The position numbers were made by a program, and so were the translations under genes. DNA of 64,000 bases from Echinometra lucunter (lineage: Eukaryota; Echinodermata; Echinoidea; Camarodonta; Echinometridae): the NCBI GenBank assembly GCA_029962745.1, contig CM057154.1, positions 14,317,763-14,381,762 of the forward strand, in the 5' to 3' direction. Under the pieces are notes generated by a model. It saw nothing but the letters and a program-made list of their open reading frames with translations. It did no database searches and was not told where the DNA came from. Positions within the stretch are counted from its first letter, which is position 1, and each line of letters opens with the position of its first letter. Of this stretch, positions 60,701 to 64,000 are shown in pieces.

Positions 60701-63700
60701 TTCTTGGTGTGTCTTGAGAATGCAAGAAGGGGTGCAAGGGGATCACTTCCCTCTTTTCTCCTGTCCTGATGTGTGAGATCGGTTAATGATTGTCATTGGA
60801 ATTCAACTCTATATCCCCCACCTCCCTTTCTCCCCCCCCCCCACTTTATCTTTATCTTTCCTTTTCAGTCTTTTCTCGTTTGCCCCTTTCCCTCTTCACT
60901 CCCCCCCCCCCCCCCTTAATCTCTTTCTACACATCTTCCTTCTCTTTCCCCTTTTTCGTTCCTTCACATTGAACCTTCTATCATCCTGGTTTTTCTTCTC
61001 TTTATGGGTTAAATTCACAAATTACTCTAAATCGATCTACATTAAAGACAGATTATGATATTCACTAGTGTTTTAGTGCTAGATATCCCTTTCCACATGA
61101 ACCTGGGAGCTATGCTACGGTAGCAATAAGTGATTGTCAGTTATAATAACACCTGTGTCATGGAATCGATGCCTAATAAGCACAGTTCCGCTATCACCGT
61201 GGATGGGTTAGAGGAAGGGGTTAATTAGGACCCACTCATAGAGCGGATATACTGTGAGAACACCTCCGTAGTGGTGTGGGCTTATCCAGGGAACTCTTTC
61301 TCTGACATATTCCCCAGACACACCAACACGATCGATATCAAAAGGACAACAGGCCGAACGGAACATTACATTCAGGGAAGTCGTTCTCCGGCATATTCCC
61401 AAGTTACACCAACAAGATCGATACCAAAAGGACAACAGGCCGAACGGAACATTACATTCAAGCCGAATAGCCAAGTATATCGGTCGTTTTTCCCCCCTTT
61501 TTTTCAGAGTCCGTGTATATAGTCAGATTTGACTAGATAGCCGGATCAGCCGGGCACTTGCACTATTTCTAGTCAAAATGACCAGAATTCTAGTCAATTC
61601 AATGTAAAGCCAACGGTATTCTAGTCAAAACTGACTCGGATTCTAGTGAAAATGACTGTAGGTTTCTGGTCATTTTGACTAGAAATAGTGCAAATGCCCG
61701 GCTGATCCGGTAATCTAGTCAAATCTGACTAAATTGTTTTTAGAGTGTATAGAGTTGGCTTGGCGGTGTGGCTAAAAAAAGGCTGATCAAATCAGGGTGT
61801 TAGACACAGAGATTGCTCCAACTCCGTGATCAAATCAAATCAGGAATAGTTGATTAATGGAATCAAAAACATGTATTTTTTACATATCATTTTACATTAC
61901 AAGCATCCGGAGCTGGGGTTATTCATGTTTGCATGTTTTCACATTAACAATTGCTATTATGAAAAACGTTTTTAAGAAATGCATATCTATTAGACATGTT
62001 AGACCTTTTCCAGGTCATATTGTAAGTGAATGTACGAGGGGTGATATATTGGAATTGTATGTCTGGCTCAGATAATTTTGGTCGCTAAAATATTCAAGTC
62101 GCTCTCTATATGTTAGGGTTTCGCTTACAAATATTGCCTCGAAAAAAACCCCGATTTTTTTCAGTTTTTGTTTCATCTCATTAGCATGCAGTGTGGTGTT
62201 TTATATCGTTAAACAATAATTATCTCAATTCTCATGCACAATTGCTCAGTATGGACTCGGTGACAAATCGAGTATGCGGTGGTGGTTCACGACAATTCTG
62301 TGTTATGTGAATGAAATGGAAACTTTATTTTTGTGATATCAAACCTGTCACTACAGCAACATAAAGGCAAAACCTCTATTGTAATGTTGAGCTATAAGAA
62401 TAAACCTATCAGTAGGGAGTAAAGATTTGTCAGATTTGATTTTTTTAAATAAAATAATGTATTATCTAGCCCCTTTTGGCTCAATCGTAAGGTTATGAAA
62501 TTATTGATAAAACCACATGAAACTGCTTGTGTTTCAGTCAGAAATAATTCTCGACTTTGCTGAGACTGCATCATGCGCTTATACGTAAATTTGGGGAAAT
62601 ACCGCAATTTTGCATAAGTATATGTGTCATTTTTAAAAAGATATTTCATGTGGTTTGTGTTTTTATGGATTTTTTGTTCTTCCAGAGACCAACTTGCGAG
62701 TATCTTACCATTCTACTCTATGGACTGCTTGCAATTTAGCAAGCGCTTTAAAAATTTTTAGGAAGAGTAGCCTAAAATACTCTATAGAGACATAACCCCG
62801 GATATCCGTTAATGTTCAACATAATTATCCTCTGCTTCTATTCCACCCCCCCCCCCCCCGTTTGGCCGGAGGGCCTAGGGGGAGGGGGCTTAGAACTATC
62901 AATCCTAAGATAAACTTACTTCCCTAAAAATGAAATCACTCATCGAATTATACTGCCACCGAACTTTAACTTGAAGTAGAAGGGATGTTTGAGAAAATAC
63001 ATGGGAAAAGTCAATTTGCTGCTTCTGCAAGTATCTAAACATGCTAAACGAAGGGCTGATCCGGGGATGGGGGGTGGAGGTGGTTACGAGGTCCGAACCC
63101 CCTTTTTTCCTTTTCATATTATTTAGGAGAGGGTAAATTAAGCCCTTCTTTTTGCCACCTGACCTATTTTGTTCTCAAATATTTTGAAAATAGATCCCCC
63201 ATGTTTTAAAACATCCGGAATCTGCCCCTGAGCTGTCAATAAAGGTGTCGTTAAACATGTTGGAGTGTTATACTCAGCGCTCCCAGATATTATTAGCACC
63301 AGTAGGATCAAGCGCCTCTATTGCCACTGAGATTTATCATCAGCTTTGCAGGATTAATCCAAACAAGAGGGAATTATGGATGAGATCTTAGTGCCATTAT
63401 GAGCTTATCCCATAGTCGAAGACTGAATATTTTTTCGTTAGGTTACTCATCACTAAAATTCATAACCTGTTGCTGGATCCAATGTGATTGATAATATTTT
63501 ATATTGGTAAACCGGGAATGTATTACGTGCTTATAATTTTGCTGGCAGAGCTTTCTTTCGATAAACCATGAAAGATTGTCACGAGTTTAGTCTTTGCAAT
63601 ATATGTCAGATAATATTATTATCCGATTTCACTCCCTGGTCTTAAAAAATAAAGGTCATAGAATACGCGTTTAAAGTTCTTAAAATTCGTTATACAGCTC

Positions 63701-64000
63701 GGTTGGGTACTTGGTTCCTAACATGTTAATTTATCTTTTATCTCCCATTTAATACTTCATATCTGTTCATCTATTTATTCATTCATTTTATCCATTCATT
63801 TGTTGATTTATTGATTCATTCTTTCTTTCATTCATTCATCTTTTTATTCATTAGTTTATTCATTTATATATTATTTGTTTGTTTATCTATTTATTTATGT
63901 CTCATTTCACAGAGACCTGCCCTATTATTGAATGTCAGAACGGTGGATCATGTGTCATATATCAGCAGAGTAGATACTGTGTATGTACTGATGACTGGAC
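47283..64000 (+). CDS. 11-EGF protein gene, copy 2 (runs off window in EGF 10)
   Basis: Join 47283-47367, 48281-48391, 51734-51847, 53579-53689, 54458-54574, 55362-55481, 57923-58042, 58719-58835, 59628-59747, 60081-60200, 63913-64000 (cut). All splice sites and the frame are intact. Hand comparison with copy 1 over about 1.22 kb coding: 14 silent and 4 amino-acid changes (Leu8Val in the signal peptide, Glu to Ala in EGF 8, His to Gln in EGF 9, Thr to Ile in EGF 10). No cysteine or O-glycan motif is lost. EGF 11 and the C-terminal exon lie beyond the window. It could be a paralogue or the other allele. Confidence 0.92.
47368..48280. other. intron 1, copy 2
   Basis: As copy 1; the GA/GAAA microsatellite (about 47821-47881) differs in length and interruption. 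Confidence 0.6.
48281..48391 (+). CDS. EGF gene copy 2, exon 2: EGF 1
   Basis: Two silent changes from copy 1. All six cysteines and the O-fucose site are kept. Confidence 0.95.
48483..48574. repeat. CTT microsatellite, copy 2
   Basis: Longer than the copy 1 tract by about eight units. Confidence 0.95.
48575..50037. other. intron 2 first part, copy 2
   Basis: Matches 21449-22911 with scattered differences. No exon. Confidence 0.55.
50038..50648. repeat. foldback element with CCGTCCGTGACAC repeats, copy 2
   Basis: Equivalent of 22912-23526. The second internal motif has a point change (cgtaacac). Confidence 0.55.
50649..51458. other. intron 2 later part, copy 2
   Basis: As copy 1; the G run at about 50709-50725 is longer. 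Confidence 0.55.
51459..51676. repeat. expanded TTA microsatellite, copy 2
   Basis: About 220 bp of ATT units with internal ATC and CAGT interruptions in a repeated higher-order pattern, versus about 50 bp in copy 1. It ends about 57 bp before the EGF 2 acceptor. Confidence 0.92.
51734..51847 (+). CDS. EGF gene copy 2, exon 3: EGF 2
   Basis: Two silent changes. A single donor; the 187-bp duplication of copy 1 is absent. Confidence 0.95.
51905..52254. repeat. foldback element of GGTGCA/TGCACC motifs, copy 2
   Basis: Single intact element with inverted ends aggttcaattttgca / tgcaaaattgaacct. It shows the ancestral unduplicated state of the region at 24616-25154. Confidence 0.82.
52255..53145. 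other. intron 3 middle, copy 2
   Basis: As copy 1, C run at about 52948-52968. Confidence 0.55.
53146..53442 (-). mobile_element. tRNA-derived SINE, copy 2
   Basis: Same insertion as 26031-26322, with a longer ATT tail and point changes in the B-box region. Confidence 0.85.
53579..53689 (+). CDS. EGF gene copy 2, exon 4: EGF 3
   Basis: Base-identical to copy 1 exon 4. Confidence 0.95.
53690..54457. other. intron 4, copy 2
   Basis: CT-rich tract at about 54150-54420, slightly shorter than in copy 1. Confidence 0.6.
54458..54574 (+). CDS. EGF gene copy 2, exon 5: EGF 4
   Basis: One silent change. All three O-glycan motifs kept. Confidence 0.95.
54575..55361. other. intron 5, copy 2
   Basis: GATT microsatellite (about 54686-54720) expanded relative to copy 1. 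Nothing else. Confidence 0.6.
55362..55481 (+). CDS. EGF gene copy 2, exon 6: EGF 5
   Basis: Three silent changes from copy 1. Confidence 0.95.
55482..56384. other. intron 6 first part, copy 2
   Basis: As copy 1. No exon. Confidence 0.55.
56385..56617. repeat. MITE-like foldback, 'TTCGTAAAGTTA' family, copy B'
   Basis: Same insertion as 29252-29484 with a few point changes in the right arm. Confidence 0.82.
56618..57922. other. intron 6 remainder, copy 2
   Basis: CAT repeat shorter than in copy 1, an extra stretch of about 25 bp at about 57186-57212, TC repeat at 57667-57698. Confidence 0.6.
57923..58042 (+). CDS. EGF gene copy 2, exon 7: EGF 6
   Basis: Two silent changes. Donor C|gtacgt versus gtaggt in copy 1. 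Confidence 0.95.
58043..58718. other. intron 7, copy 2
   Basis: As copy 1, point differences and small indels. Confidence 0.55.
58719..58835 (+). CDS. EGF gene copy 2, exon 8: EGF 7
   Basis: One silent change. Confidence 0.95.
58934..59089 (+). mobile_element. SINE/LINE 3'-end insertion present only in copy 2
   Basis: About 155 bp including aaagcgccttgagcattt and gacgctatagaaatcctatg then tattattatt repeats, a typical SINE/LINE 3' tail. The empty site in copy 1 is near 31828. Confidence 0.75.
59090..59627. other. intron 8 remainder, copy 2
   Basis: As copy 1. No feature. Confidence 0.55.
59628..59747 (+). CDS. EGF gene copy 2, exon 9: EGF 8
   Basis: Three silent changes and Glu to Ala just before C2. 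Confidence 0.95.
59748..60080. other. intron 9, copy 2
   Basis: About 50 bp shorter than in copy 1 (deletion near 59770). No feature. Confidence 0.6.
60081..60200 (+). CDS. EGF gene copy 2, exon 10: EGF 9
   Basis: His to Gln inside the O-glucose motif (at a free position); motif kept. Confidence 0.95.
60201..61288. other. intron 10 first part, copy 2
   Basis: As copy 1 with an extra stretch of about 23 bp at about 60327-60349. From about 61001 rightwards it is almost identical to copy 1. Confidence 0.55.
61289..61460. repeat. two-unit 86-bp tandem repeat, copy 2
   Basis: Identical by eye to 34067-34238. Confidence 0.85.
61522..61729. repeat. foldback MITE-like element, copy 2
   Basis: Same as 34300-34507 with about two point changes. 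Confidence 0.88.
61730..63912. other. intron 10 remainder, copy 2
   Basis: Close match to 34508-36704; C run at about 62847-62859. The last 1 kb has only about five differences. No exon. Confidence 0.55.
63913..64000 (+). CDS. EGF gene copy 2, exon 11: EGF 10 (cut by window end)
   Basis: The first 88 of 108 nt, with one Thr to Ile change after C3. Confidence 0.93.

Larger units (their letters stand above)
45584..64000 (+). repeat. second copy of 18481-36792
   Basis: Sequence and order match copy 1 end to end, with small indels; the offset drifts from 27103 at the left to about 27222 near 61500 and 27208 at the end. It shares all exons, the SINE, the foldback elements and tandem repeats, so the copies separated after those inserted. 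The first base after the gap matches the end of the AAG tract at 18481. Confidence 0.97.

Noticed and set aside
1..64000. CRISPR array, bacterial operon or phage content
   Set aside because: Spliced exons, SINEs and a poly(A) signal show an animal genome; no spaced direct-repeat array was seen.

Overview
This is animal genomic DNA: AT-rich, intron-rich, with very long microsatellites, tRNA-derived SINEs, many short inverted-repeat (MITE-like) elements and two placeholder gaps of exactly 500 N (14501-15000 and 45084-45583). The repeat style, a secreted multi-EGF gene with one exon per domain, and two gene copies differing by a few percent at silent sites all suggest an invertebrate deuterostome, most likely an echinoderm such as a sea urchin. 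The organism is an inference.

Region 1 (1-6.2 kb, + strand) holds the first two coding exons (382-1349 and 4889-5619) of an SLC45-family sugar/proton symporter-like membrane protein. Its first intron carries several short inverted-repeat elements, including a 700-bp hAT-like element with an 8-bp target duplication. A 600-bp foldback starts about 15 bp after the exon 2 donor. No exons for the remaining transmembrane helices were found.

Region 2 (6.2-20.1 kb) has no gene I can support. It holds a 5'-truncated LINE remnant (7286-8334, minus), three tRNA-derived SINEs, simple repeats, the first 500-N gap, and a 1.2-kb TAG/CAG-AAG microsatellite (17897-19092).

Region 3 (20182-38120, + strand) is a complete 13-exon gene: a signal-peptide exon, eleven symmetric phase-1 exons each encoding one six-cysteine EGF domain, and a last exon with a hydrophobic C-terminus that reads as a GPI-anchor signal. 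The predicted protein is 486 aa. Eight of the eleven EGF domains carry the O-fucose consensus and four carry the O-glucose consensus, as in Notch-type EGF arrays. A poly(A) signal lies 96 bp after the stop.

Region 4 (38121-45083) has no gene I can support. It holds two foldback elements, a 62-bp tandem repeat and simple repeats.

Region 5 (45584-64000) is a second copy of 18481-36792, starting directly after the second gap and running off the window inside EGF exon 10. By hand count the coding parts differ at 14 silent and 4 amino-acid sites over about 1.2 kb. This is either a recent tandem gene duplication or the second haplotype of the same locus placed in line by the scaffolder. The placeholder gap, and the copy starting inside a microsatellite, make the assembly explanation serious.
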